The position numbers and the translations under genes are program-made. 64,000 nt of DNA from Pardosa pseudoannulata (taxonomy: Eukaryota > Arthropoda > Arachnida > Araneae > Lycosidae), in contig CM063504.1 in assembly GCA_032207245.1 (NCBI GenBank), forward strand, positions 14,998,287-15,062,286. Direction: 5' to 3'. Positions 26,367 to 37,990 of this stretch are shown here, one piece after another. The notes under the pieces are model-generated. The model saw only the letters and a program-made list of their open reading frames with translations, had not been told where the DNA came from and did no database searches. Each line of letters starts with the position of its first letter. Positions within the stretch are counted from its first letter, which is position 1.

Positions 26367-27669
26367 GTTGAATAAATATATATTTCTAAATGAGGCATAA
26401 TTTCAGGCAGAACGTAGGGAATGCAATAAACTGATTATGGTACCATCGTTTAAGTTTTTTTATTACTACTAAAATTTTAAAAAAATTAGATAATTAATAT
26501 AATACATTTAATTAATATTATTAAAATTAAGTTTGAAAATCAAATTTTGCTCAACTGACCACCATCATACAGCCCGAAACATGTCCACTGCTCATTATCA
26601 TCATGCCACCGCCCCCCTAGAGGCGGTATCACCCCCCTCAAGAATCATTGTTTTAATAGTATTTGTTATAAGATACGTGTATTTTGAGCAAAACTTTCGT
26701 CGCTAAATTGAGATGCGTTTTTATACTTGGAGAATAATTGCTTTATGAAGATTTAACCTTATCAAATTTCAAATGTATGTGTATCTAAAATTACTGTAAT
26801 CGATAACTGTACTATATAAATCATTTACTACACTTTACCACTTTACTACATAAATCCTTTTTCAAAATTCTAGAAACAGCTTGCATAATATCTGAATATA
26901 GATCTGTTTAATATTAAAGTCCCAACACAAAACTTTTAAAACATTATTTTTAATTCAACATATATGTATCAATTTTTTTGAATATATCTCTACTACCCTA
27001 CCTATTCACAGGTAGTCTTTTCAACTACAGTAGGAGAATGTTAAATGAAGCTACTCGGAGAAACATCCGTAGTGCTAAATTAAATATATCTAGATATGAA
27101 AAAGAATTCTTATGCTCAGAAATTATTTATGATTCTTAAATTGTAACATTCTACAATGACTGCACGTTCACTGATATTACATCTTTGGAATCATGCATTT
27201 TCCTCTAAAAATTATAAATATCAAACATAAGTAGTTTAAAGCCTGTCGAACTTTAGCAAACTTTGTGAATGAATTAATATATATTTACATTTTAAATTTT
27301 TGAAGGTACCGTAAAACAGTAAATGCTACAGCTAAAATTAAAGAATTTTATAATTACCTATACAAAAATGAATATGTACAATGTTAGCAGTATTCTTACA
27401 GAATTTTAATATCAGTGTGGTCTTTAGTGTATTATGTAAATGCATAGGTTCTGAAAATTGAAGTTCCTAACTTAACAATTAAGCTCTATAGCTAATTTCG
27501 AACGAGGGCAAAAGTTTAATCCATATCAGAGTTTGAGGCAGTTCTTTATTGACTTAAGGTGAGATAGTAGCATTTGGGCAGAAAAATCTTCATTATAACA
27601 AATTTCGTACTATTCATTAATGAAATAAATATTTATGCTGAAGATTTTATTATGCTGCAATGATTTTAA
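26367..27669. other. AT-rich sequence with a small GC-rich patch
   Basis: Low-copy AT-rich DNA. Near 26610-26640 a C-rich patch contains CCACCGCCCCCCTAGAGGCGG, whose ends (CCGCC / GGCGG) could pair. Function unknown and no gene recognised. Confidence 0.5.
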
Positions 27670-28079
27670 ATATAACATTTACATATAACTAATAAAGAAC
27701 ATTAAGTATAAACACCTATTTATTTCTTAACAGTAACGTATAAATGCTGATTCAAATACGATACCAAACTGTGTAACACTAAATATAAAATATCTTTCAG
27801 AATAGATAGTAAACATTTAATACGATAATTTCCTCTAATGGTATCTACATATATAAAGTCATTACCATAAACAATGACTTACGCGAAGTCTGTATGTTCC
27901 ATTGCAAAGATTTATTCTATAAATCGCACAGAAATCATTTAAAGTAATCATGGGCAGATTACCTTATCTGTACATAATATTCATACAAAATATTAAATAT
28001 AGCATATTATATATAAATTCTTCTTTAATGTTTTTTTCTTATCTATAACATATAAATATTGCATTAAATAGCATAACAT

Positions 28080-28234
28080 TCAAATTATTAAACGCCATAA
28101 ATGTAAATGCTGCTCTTTATAATTGCGGGTTCGAATTGTTATATTTCGTAGCCGTTAATCGGCTTTAAACGTAGGTCCCGTCTCATTATGCGCAAAACAG
28201 TAGATGAGAACCAAACCAAATCAAATTATTAAAC
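28080..28234 (+). mobile_element. family A SINE, 5'-truncated, with target-site duplication
   Basis: The 14-bp direct repeat TCAAATTATTAAAC lies at 28080-28093 and 28221-28234. Between them are a B-box (GGTTCGAATT at 28128), AATCGGCTTTAAACGTAGGTCC, GCAAAACAGTAGA and the tail CCAAACCAAA. The head upstream of the B-box is reduced. The duplicated target is part of the array unit, so insertion came after the array formed. Confidence 0.88.
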
Positions 28235-29341
28235 ATAAAATAGCTTTTATAATAGATTATAAGCAGTTAATATGATTATTTCGTCTAACGGTATGTGCGT
28301 ATTAAGGTATTGCATATTTAAGGTTATATAGAATATTATATATAAATGCTTGTTTTTTTCTTTACCGTACCATATAAGTATTGCATTAAACATGATACTA
28401 ACCTTCAAATTATATAAAATAGCTTTCATAACATATTGTGAGCAGTTAATATGATTATTTTTTCTAACGGTATCTGCATATTAAGGTTATTACATGTTTC
28501 AGGTTATATATAATATTATATAAAATACTTGTTTATTTTTTTAGTTTAGCATATAAGTATTGCATTAAATATAATACTAACCTTCAAATTATGAAACATA
28601 AAACAGCTTTCATAATAGATTATGAGCAATTCATATGATTATTTCCTCTAACGGTATCTGCGAATTAAGGTTATCGCATATTTAAGATTATATAGAATAA
28701 TATATATAAATGCTTGTTTATTTTTTTACCATAACGTATAAGTATCGCATTAAATATGATACTATCCTCCATATTATTAAACAAAAATTAGTTTCATAAC
28801 AGATTATGAACAGTTAATATGATTATTTCCTCTACCGGTATCAGCATAATAAGATTATTGTATATTTCAGGTTATATAGAATATTATATATAAATGCTTG
28901 TTTATTTCTTTAGCATAACGTATAAGTATTGCATTAAATATGATAGTAACCTTCAAATTTTTAAACATAAAATATCTTTCTTAATAGATTATGAGCAGTT
29001 AATATGATTATTTCACAACTCATTTACGCAAATGTTTTATGTTATATTGCAAAGACACTTTCATAAATTTTACAAAAAAAATGTTTTGATGTTACAGTTA
29101 ACTTAACTTTGGAAATAATATTTCCAAAAAGTAACATTTAAAAAAAATATTTTACGTCTGGGAGGGGGCCATATAGGCTATCTCCATGTCAGCAACCCAA
29201 TACAAATTTACCTTTGCAGAAATGTCAAAATAACAAATGAGGAATATTACATATTAAAACTTATAAATTTAATAAAAGTAACGTTAAAATACTATATAAG
29301 TACCATATTAAACTTCAAATTACTAAATATAAAATTTCTTA

Positions 29342-29608
29342 AATAATAGATTGTTGAAGCCCAGTGGCGTTAGTGTAGTGCTTCGCACTCCTCCGACAGA
29401 GGTCCGAGGTTCGATCCCCAGACTGGGCAATCTTGACTCAGCCTTTCATCCCTTCAGTACAAACAGGATTAAGCATACATGACTGACTAGGGGCCGGTTA
29501 GTTTGTAACCAACATATTCTTCAATCCTTGGTCTCGGAAACGGAGATTGGAATCGTAGGCCTTGGCTCCATAGGGGCTGTTTAGTGGAGGAGTTTAATAA
29601 TAGATTGT
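29342..29608 (+). mobile_element. tRNA-derived SINE of a second family (family B) with target-site duplication
   Basis: The 13-bp repeat AATAATAGATTGT occurs at 29342-29354 and 29596-29608. The element begins with a 71-nt tRNA-like head (29359-29429). Its acceptor stem GCCCAGT/ACTGGGC pairs perfectly over 7 bp, and its B-box-like sequence is GGTTCGATCCC. A body of about 165 bp follows, containing GGGGCCGGTTAG and ATAGGGGCTGTTTAGTGG, unlike the CCAAA tail of family A. Sequence quality suggests a fairly young copy. Family name not recognised. Confidence 0.88.
29359..29429 (+). other. tRNA-like head of the family B SINE
   Basis: The 7-bp acceptor stem is perfect, and A- and B-box-like internal promoter sequences are present (TGGCGTTAGTG near 29365; GGTTCGATCCC near 29408). 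The T-stem pairs poorly, so this is a SINE promoter and not a working tRNA gene. Confidence 0.65.
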
Positions 29609-30090
29609 AATAGATGAATTATTTCCATTAACATTAGCATAATATGTAAGGTTAATAACTGAAGCAAAATATATCACATTTGAGCCAAGATTATGCATTT
29701 CATTACAAAGAATCATTCATTAAATCACACATAAATTGACGTAAAACATACGTTTATAGCTCCTTATGCCTTCATTTTAAACATAACACAGACACAAATT
29801 TAAAAAAAGATATTATTACATATAAATAAGCATTTATTTCACAACCATAACTTATGCTGCACCAAGTATTTTACTAAATTTCAAATTATTAAATATAAAA
29901 CATCTTTAACAATTGATATTAAGCGCATAATATGATTATTTCCTCTAATACTAACTGCATGCATTAGGGTATTAACATCAGCAATAAATAGCGCATTGAC
30001 GCAAAGTCTTTGTTTCATTGCAAAGAATCGTCTTTTAAATCACGCAGAAATTGTTGTGAAATATGCGTCGACAGCTACTTTCATTTTGCA

Positions 30091-30789
30091 TGTAATATTC
30101 TTATGCAGTTTCCTCCCCCATTTTTCAAAATTTCCTCACTCCTACTGTCAGCTTAAAACGTTTCTCTAAGTTGCGTTTTTGATTTACGCTTTCAATTTTT
30201 AAACTTTTATTAAGCTATAAAAGAAGGAATGGTTTTTATTCCTCTGGAGTACGGAAGGCATTCCGAATTCCGCTTTCGAATTTTCATATTTGGAAAAGAA
30301 TGACACAGAAGGATTCTACGCTAACGATTTTTTTTCTCTCTTGTTTCAGTTTCTTTTTGATTCGAAAATATCTTTCACATAACTTAACTTTCGGATATAC
30401 GCTTTACATTTAACTCATTTTTGTTTTTCTAAAAAATGAAAATCAGGGTGCGTGCTAGATAAACGTGGACCTACCTCCAGCCTTTTTCCCCCTTTCCTGG
30501 TGTTTCTGTTTATCGCAGGTTTTTATCTCGCTCTTGCAGATGTTAGGCAGTGTTTGTATTTTCTTATATTTAACTACGAAATAGAGTTTATCCGCATTCT
30601 GGAACTTCCGTGTTTAAAAGAATATTCTGATAGAACCCGGGGAATGGAAATATATTGTTAGGAAGTTTATTTTCTGAAATAGAATTAGAAGGGTTAAAAA
30701 TTTGAAATTCAGTCTGCATCAACGTTTACTGCTGTAATTGGAAGGAACACGATATGAAACATTGCATAAAATTACAGTATTCTTTTTTT
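30091..30789. other. low-copy sequence, no recognised gene
   Basis: This has a more mixed composition than the arrays on each side. A 69-codon frame at 30452-30661 starts with GTG, has one hydrophobic stretch (FPPFLVFLFIAGFYLAL) and matches nothing I recognise. It is probably chance. Confidence 0.45.
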
Positions 30790-33720
30790 ATATCGCATAA
30801 ACAAACTCTGTACTGGTCACGTTTAGAGTTAAAAAATTAAATGTTACAATGGTATTTTTCTGTTATGGTACATTTAGATTATAAAATAAAAGTATTAAAT
30901 TCAAATTAGTCTCCATTATTTCGAAGCCGCATTTTCAATAGTGGATAAATAATCAACACAGAATATTACAAGACAAATAAACGACGTTCAGACGTTTTAT
31001 TTACAGTTCAAAGAGAAAGTGTTTCGATGTCAAACGTTGAGACTAAAAATGTAGTTATACCCATAGAGGTATTTAAAATATAAATTTCTAGTTCAAATTA
31101 ATATGTTTAGAAATTCGAGATCATTATATTTTATCTTTTATCAGACTATCAACACAGAATATTACAAGACAAATAAATGACGTTTAGACGTTTTATTTAC
31201 AGGTCAACGAGAAAGTGTTTCGATGACAAAAGTTGGGACTAAATGAAATATAGTTACACCTATATAGTTATTTAACAAATAAATTTCTAGTTCAAATTAT
31301 CTGTTTAGAAATTCAATATCATTATATTTTTTTTATCTTTTATCAAAATAATAACAATAATTAATGACTATCAAAATAATAATTCAAATCATTATGTTTT
31401 TTATATCTGTATTTACAGCTCAACGAGAAAGTGTTTCGATGTCAAACGTTGGGACAAAATGAAATATAGTTATACCTATATAGTTGTTTAAAAAATAAAT
31501 TTCTAGTTCAAAACTGTTATATGTTTTTATCTTTTATCAAAATAACAATAATAATTAATAATTATGAAAAGAATAATTCAAATCATTATTTTTACTATAT
31601 TTACAGCTCAACAAGAAAGTGTTTTTTATATCACATAAACGAACTCTGTACTGGTCAAATTTGGAGTTAAAATATTAAATATTACAATCGTATTTTGTGT
31701 TATTGTACATTTAGATTATAAAATAAAAGCAATGAATTCAAATTATATACGTAAATATATTGAAATAAATACATAAATTATTCTCCATTATTTCGACGAA
31801 AAATTCTCAATAGTGGATAGATAATTCTATTTATTCTGATATCAACTCATAATATTAAAAGACAAATAAATGACGTTTAGACGTTTTATTTACAGTTCAA
31901 CGAGAAAGTGTTTCGATGTCAAAAGTTGGGACTAAAGGAAATATAGTTATACCTACATAGTTATTTAACAAATAAATTTATACTTCAAATTAATATGCTT
32001 AGAAATTCAATATCATTATATATTTTTATCTTTTATCAAAATAATAATAATAATTAATAGCTATCAAAATAATAATTCAAATATTTTTTATATCTGTATT
32101 TACAGCTCAACGAGAAAGTGTTTCGATGTCGAACGTTTTGACTAAATGTAATATAGTTATACCTATATAGTTGTTTAACAAATAAATTTCTAGTTCAAAT
32201 TTATATGTTTAGATATTCAAAACTGTTATATTTTTTTATATTTTATCAAAATAATAATAATAATTAATAATTATCAAAATAATAATTTAAATCACTATTT
32301 TTACTATATCTTTATTTACAGCTCAACAAGAAAGTTTTTTTTTAATATCACATAAATAACTCTGTACTGGTCACGTTTAGAGTTAAAATAGTAAAGGCTG
32401 AAATGGTATTTTTGTGTTATGCATGTTTAGATTATAAAATAAAAGCATTAAATTCAAATTATATACATAGATATATTGAAAATAATACATAAATTATTCT
32501 ACATTATTTCAAAGCCGCATTCTCAATACTGGATACATAATCATCACAGAATATTACAAGACAAATAAATGACGTTTAATCGTTTTATTTACTGCTCAGC
32601 GAGAAAGTGTTTCCATGTCAAACGTTGGGACTAAATGAAGTTTAGTTATATGTATATAGTTATTTAACAAATAAATTTCCAGTTCAAATTAATATGTTTA
32701 GAAATTCAATATCATTATATTTTTTATCTTTTATCAAAATAAGAACAATAATTAATAACTATCAAAATAATAATTCAAATCATTATTGTTTATATATGTG
32801 TTTACAGCTCAACAAGAAAGTGTGTTTTTATATCACATGTACAAACTCTGTACTGGTCACTTTTAGAGTTAAAAAATTAAATGTTACAATGGTATTTTTG
32901 TGTTATTGTACATTTAGATTATAAAATAAAAGCATTGAATTCGAATCATATACATAAATATATTAAAATAAATACATAAATTTTTCTCCATTAATTCCCC
33001 TTTCAATTAGTGGATAAATAATTCTATTTATTCTTAAATCAACACAGAATATTACAAGGCAAATAAATGACGTTCAGACGTTTTATTTTCAGCTCAACGA
33101 GAAAGTGATTCGATGTCAAAAGATGGGACTAAATGAAATATAGCTATATCTATATAGATATTTAACAAATAAATTCATACATCAAATTAATATGCTTAGA
33201 AATTCAATATCATTATATTTTTTATCTTTTATCAAAATAATAATAATAATTAATATTATCAAAATAATAATTTGATTAATTATTTTTTTATATCTGTATT
33301 TACAGTTAAACGAGAAAGTGTTTCGATGACAAACGCTGGGACGAAATGAAATATAGTTATACATATATAGTTAATTAACAAATAAATTTCTAGTTCAAAT
33401 TAATATGTTTAGAAATTCAATATCATTATATTTTTTTATGTTTTATCAAAATAATAATAATAATTAATAACTATCACAATAATAATTCAAATCATTATTT
33501 TTTATATCACACAAACTCTGTACTGGTCACGTTTAGAGTTAAAAAATTCAATTTTACAATGGTGTTTTTGTGTTATTGTACATTAAGGTTATAAAGTAAA
33601 AGCATTAAATTCAAATTATATGCATAGATATATTGAAATAAATATATAAATTATTCTCCATTATTTTGAAGCCGCATTCTCAATAGTGGATAAATAATCA
33701 ACACATAATATTACAAGACA
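30790..33720. repeat. composite tandem array of two interleaved unit types
   Basis: Unit type 1 (about 200-290 bp) carries ACGTTTTATTTACAG, CAACGAGAAAGTGTTTCGATG and TAAATTTCTAGTTCAAATTA. Unit type 2 carries CTCTGTACTGGTCA at 30806, 31644, 32360, 32846 and 33516, then a stretch with TTAGATTATAAAATAAAAGC. Type 1 joins type 2 at the same point (CAACAAGAAAGT then a T-run and ATATCACA) near 31614, 32332 and 32814, so the pair was amplified as a higher-order unit. Frames at 32694-32924 and 33182-33364 are pieces of it. Confidence 0.88.
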
Positions 33721-33782
33721 AATAAATAAATAAAGAGATAAAAAAGAAACACTAAAGTATTAAATTTTTACATTACATACAT

Positions 33783-33794
33783 ACACACAAACAC

Positions 33795-33847
<53 letters not shown>

Positions 33848-33866
33848 CATATATATATAATATATG

Positions 33867-33905
<39 letters not shown>

Positions 33906-33923
33906 TATATGTGTGTGTGTGTG
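33783..33923. repeat. CA/TA/TG microsatellite
   Basis: Short CA-rich start, long TA core with ACATA breaks, and a (GT)n end at 33911-33923. Confidence 0.95.
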
Positions 33924-34894
33924 CATATTCATTCATTTATCTTTAATCTAGGATAAATTATTAAAATTTTAAAAAATGTTACAAGAATGGTTTTATTACA
34001 ACATTGGTGGAAAGGACTAATGTTTAAATTTAAGTAGTTTTCACTTATACGAGTAATTCTTAGGTTTCCATGTCCTAATCATACAACATTTTCTACTGTG
34101 TATATTTTCAAACATTGCATCAATATTTCAAATGACACAAATCAGTATCCTCACTTCCGCTCCATTTATAACCGAAAAACATAAACCAACAAACAATCTA
34201 ATTAATACAAATAGCGGTAAATATAGTGGATTCATCGGAACCTGAAAAATTGCATACATTTGTAGAGAGCGTGGACAAAATCTGGAAGAAAACCGCAATC
34301 CACAAGATAATAAGAACACGAGGGGAAATGTTGCCCAAGGGAAGTAAACATAGTGCTTTCTCTTATTTTTTTTTCAATCTCTGAGCAAATAGATAATGCA
34401 ATTAGATATTTCTCATTTTGTTTCAGCCAGAAATCTCTCTTTTAAACATATTAATATGCGGCAGTGAAGGAAAATTTATACTCTTTTTTACTACAGAAAA
34501 TGAGACAAAACACTCTGTGATATATTATGCAGGAGATTGCTATTTTTAAAATTAGAAAATAATCTTTAAAGAATTGAATTATTGAAAAGCTAATTAATGT
34601 TATATGTATGAGGATCTCCTGAGAGATGGTTATATATTATGCAACTTTTGAAATATTGATATTAATTTTAAGTGTTTTTTAAAGTGATTATTTTTCGGCG
34701 TAATTCACTATTTTGTTTGAAAAAAAACAAAGTGTTTGCGTCTTTGTTTTAACGTATAATGTACCATTTATTACGCTTTGTGTTTACTTTACATATAATT
34801 TAAAATGCAGGTCAGAAAAGTCTTTTTAAATTTAAAAATCTAATTTTTTGAAGTAAATTACAGTAATGGAATATTTATGTTTATTTTTTGGATG
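33924..34894. other. AT-rich sequence, no recognised gene
   Basis: A 63-codon minus-strand frame (34128-34319) shows no domain. Nothing else is seen before the 181-bp array. Confidence 0.5.
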
Positions 34895-36165
34895 AAATAA
34901 GATGAGGTTACTTCCCCTAAAGAAATATGTAAGCAAAAGATAATTAAATTAATTTTTGTTCTTGTTTCTCAGATAACCCCATGAAACGTAATATAGATTG
35001 TCTCTAATAAATAGGAGTATTGAACAATATATTGTTGAAATATTTCTTATTAATGTCGAAATATCATTTAAAAATTAAAATGATGAGGTTACTTTCCCTA
35101 AAGAAATATGTAAACAAAAGATAATTAGATTTATTTTTGTTCTTGTTTGTCAGATAACCCCATGAAACGTAATGTAGATTGTCTGTAATAAATAGGAGTA
35201 TTGAACAATATATTGTTGAAATATTCGTAATTAATGTCGAAATATCATTTATAAATTAAAATGATGAGGTTACTTTCCCTAAAGAAATATGTAAACAAAA
35301 GATAATTAAATTTATTTTTGTTCTTGTTTGTCAGATAACCCCATGAAATGTGATATAGATTGTCTCTAATAAATAGGAGTATTGAACAATATATTATCGA
35401 AATATTCCTAATTAATGTCGAAATATCATTTATAAATTAAAATGATGAGGTTACTTTCCCTAAAGAAATATGTAAACAAAAGATAATTAAATTTATTTTT
35501 GTTCTTGTTTGTCAGATAACCCCAGGAAACGTAATATAGATTGTCTCTAATAAAATAGGAATATTGAACAATATATTATCGAAAAATTCCTAATTAATGT
35601 CGAAATATCATTTATTAATTAAAATGACGAGGTTACTTTCCCTAAAGTAATATGTAAGCAAAAGATAATTAAATTTATTTCTGTTCTTGTTTGTCAGATA
35701 ACCCCATGAAACGTAATATAGATTGTCTCTAATAAATAGGAGTATTGAACAATATATTGTTGAAATATTCCTAATTAATGTCGAAATATCATTTATAAAT
35801 TAAAATGATGAAGTTACTTTCCCTAAAGAAATATGTAAACAAAAGATAATTAAATTTATTTTTGTTTTTGTTTGTCAGATAACCCCATGAAACGTAATAT
35901 AGATTGTCTCTACTAAATAGGAGTATTGAACAATATATTATCGAAATATTTCTAATTAATGTCAAAATATCATTTATAAATTAAAATGAGTTTACTTTCC
36001 CTAAAGAAATATGTAAGCAAAAGATTATTAAATTTATTTTTGTTCTTGTTTGTCTGATAACCCCATGAAACGTAATGTATATTGTCTCTAATAAATAGGA
36101 GTATTGAACAATATATTGTCGAAATATTCCTACTCAATGTCGAAATATCATTTATAAATTAATAA
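34895..36165. repeat. tandem array, 181-bp unit, 7 copies
   Basis: GATAACCCCATG or a one-base variant recurs at 34972, 35153, 35334, 35515, 35696, 35878 and 36056 (spacing 181, 181, 181, 181, 182 and 178 bp). Copies are very alike, so this is among the most homogeneous arrays here. Each unit has a pyrimidine-rich stretch ending TTGTTTGTCAG before ATAACCCC. Confidence 0.95.
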
Positions 36166-36489
36166 TTAATTTATAAATGAGAATAAGAGAAATTTATAAA
36201 CAATCTTTGTTTTGAAATAATAAATTTTGGAGCGTTAATTGTATATATATGCCTAATTTCCAGTACAGAAATCATTTAGATGTAAATTTAATTGCGTAAA
36301 AGTTCAAGATATTTGAAACTATGCCTGTAGAATTAAATGCAGAGCATAATAATCTCTATTATTTTAATATCAAGCTTTTAGCTAAAAATGAATAGTTTTA
36401 GTTTAGATTTTTAAAAGCAATTGTTGTTAGTTAATTGCAATTAAAAGACCCTCTAAAAGGAACTGAAAAGTAGTTTGAAGTCTATTTGT
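36166..36489. other. AT-rich spacer between two arrays
   Basis: No gene or repeat is evident between the 181-bp and 225-bp arrays. Confidence 0.55.
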
Positions 36490-37990
36490 CAGTGCAGCTA
36501 GCGTTTGGTTTGTATTTGATTTAGGGCACTACAGTCTACTCTTTTGCTACACTAGGCAGACGCTAACTTCATGGGTTATTTTTGCGAGTACTAATTAGAC
36601 AAGTACATACTGCTTAAAAGAAGTGATGTTTTCAGTCATCATCATCAGTGATAGAGTTTATTAATATAAAACAAATCTAAAGAAAACTTAAAAGTATTGT
36701 GAAGGCTATTTGTCTTTGCAATCACTAACGTTTGGTTCGGTTTCTTTTGGAGCACTAAGGTATACTCTTTTGCTGCATTAGGCAATTATTAACGTCAAGG
36801 GTTTCCTTTGTGAGGAATAATTAGTGCAAAATTTACTACTTATATGAGGGATTATTTTAAGCATTATCTTCAGTCAGAAAGGTTATTAATCTAAAACAAA
36901 TCTAAATAAAACTGAAAAGTAATGTGATGGTTATTTGTCTTTGCAATCACTAACGTTTGGTTTGGTTTCTTTTGGAGCACTAAGGTATACTCTTTTACTG
37001 CATTAGGCAATTATTAACGTCAAGGGTTTCCTTTGTGAGGAATAATTAGTGCAAAATTTACTACTTATATGAGGGATTATTTTAGGCATCATCTTCAGTC
37101 AGAGAGGTTATTAATCTAAAACAAATCTAAATAAAACTGAAAAGTATTGTGATGGCTATTTGTCCTTGCAATCACTAACATTTGGTTCGGTTTCTTTTGG
37201 AGCACTTCGGTATACTATATTGCCACATTACGCAATTGTTAACGTCAAAGGTTTCCTTTGTGAGGAATAATTAGTCCAAAATTTGCTACTTATACTACGT
37301 GATGATTTTAGTCGTCATCTTCAGTCATAGAGGTTATTAATCTAAAACAAATCTAAAGAAAACTGAAAAGTATTTTGAAAGCTATTTATCCATGCAATCG
37401 CTAACGTCTGGTTCCGTTTCTTTTGGAACACAACGGTATACTCTCTTGCTACATTAGGCAATTATTAACATCAAGGGTTAGTTATATGAAGAATAATTAG
37501 TCCTAAATTTACTATTTCTATTACGGTATGATTTTAGTCTTCATCTTCAGTGATAGAGGTTATTAATCTAAAACAAATCTAAACAAAACTGAAAAGTATT
37601 GTGAAATCTATTTGTCCGTGCAATCACTAACGTTTGGTTTGGAGCACTACGGTATACTCTTCTGCTATATTAGGACATTATTAAAGTCAAAGGTTTGCTT
37701 TATAATGAATTAGTCTTAAACTTACTACTTATATTACGTGAGGATTTCAGTCGTCATCATCAGTCATCGAGGTTATTATTCTAAAACAAATCTAAAGAAC
37801 TGAAAAGCATTGTGATGCCTATTTTCCTTTGCAATCACTGACGTTTGGTTCGGTTTCTTTTGGAGCATTTTGGTATACTCGTTTGCTACATTACGCAATT
37901 ATTAACATCAAGGATTTCCTTTGTGAGGAATTAGTCCAAAATTAACTACTTATACGACGTGATGACTTTAGTCGTCATCTTCAGTCAGAA
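36490..37990. repeat. tandem array, about 225-bp unit, 7 copies, containing a SINE tail
   Basis: ACGTTTGGTT or a close variant begins near 36500, 36728, 36953, 37179, 37404, 37630 and 37841 (spacing about 225-228, last 211). Each unit continues TTTTGGAGCACTA.GGTATACTCTTTTGCT.CATTAGGCAATTATTAACG, a recognisable reverse complement of the family A SINE 3' end. The rest of the unit (GTCATCATCAGTCATAGAGGTTATTAAT, AAACAAATCTAAA) is not SINE. The frame at 37959-38168 begins in the last copy. Confidence 0.9.

Larger units (their letters stand above)
27670..30090. repeat. tandem array: homogenised 184-bp units between longer units
   Basis: The landmark (G/A)(C/A)AGTTAATATGATTATT or close variants occurs at 28263, 28442, 28626, 28810 and 28995 (spacing 179, 184, 184 and 185 bp). 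Outer units at 27.7-27.96, 29.0 and 29.6-30.09 kb are longer. They carry an extra block with TTTCATTGCAAAGAAT and AAATCAC.CAGAAATT that the inner units lack. Two SINEs are inserted in the array. Confidence 0.88.

Noticed and set aside
29359..29429. Possible functional tRNA gene
   Set aside because: The acceptor stem is perfect, but the T-stem pairs badly, and the element has a SINE body and a 13-bp target duplication.
30452..30661. Small membrane-type protein (hydrophobic stretch FPPFLVFLFIAGFYLAL)
   Set aside because: There is no ATG start, the frame is only 69 codons, and hydrophobic runs are common in T-rich frames.
35120..35150. Splice-acceptor-like tract TTTTTGTTCTTGTTTGTCAG in each 181-bp unit
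   Set aside because: Pyrimidine-rich runs ending in CAG are expected by chance in T-rich DNA, and the frame after it (ATAACCCCATGAAACG) closes quickly.
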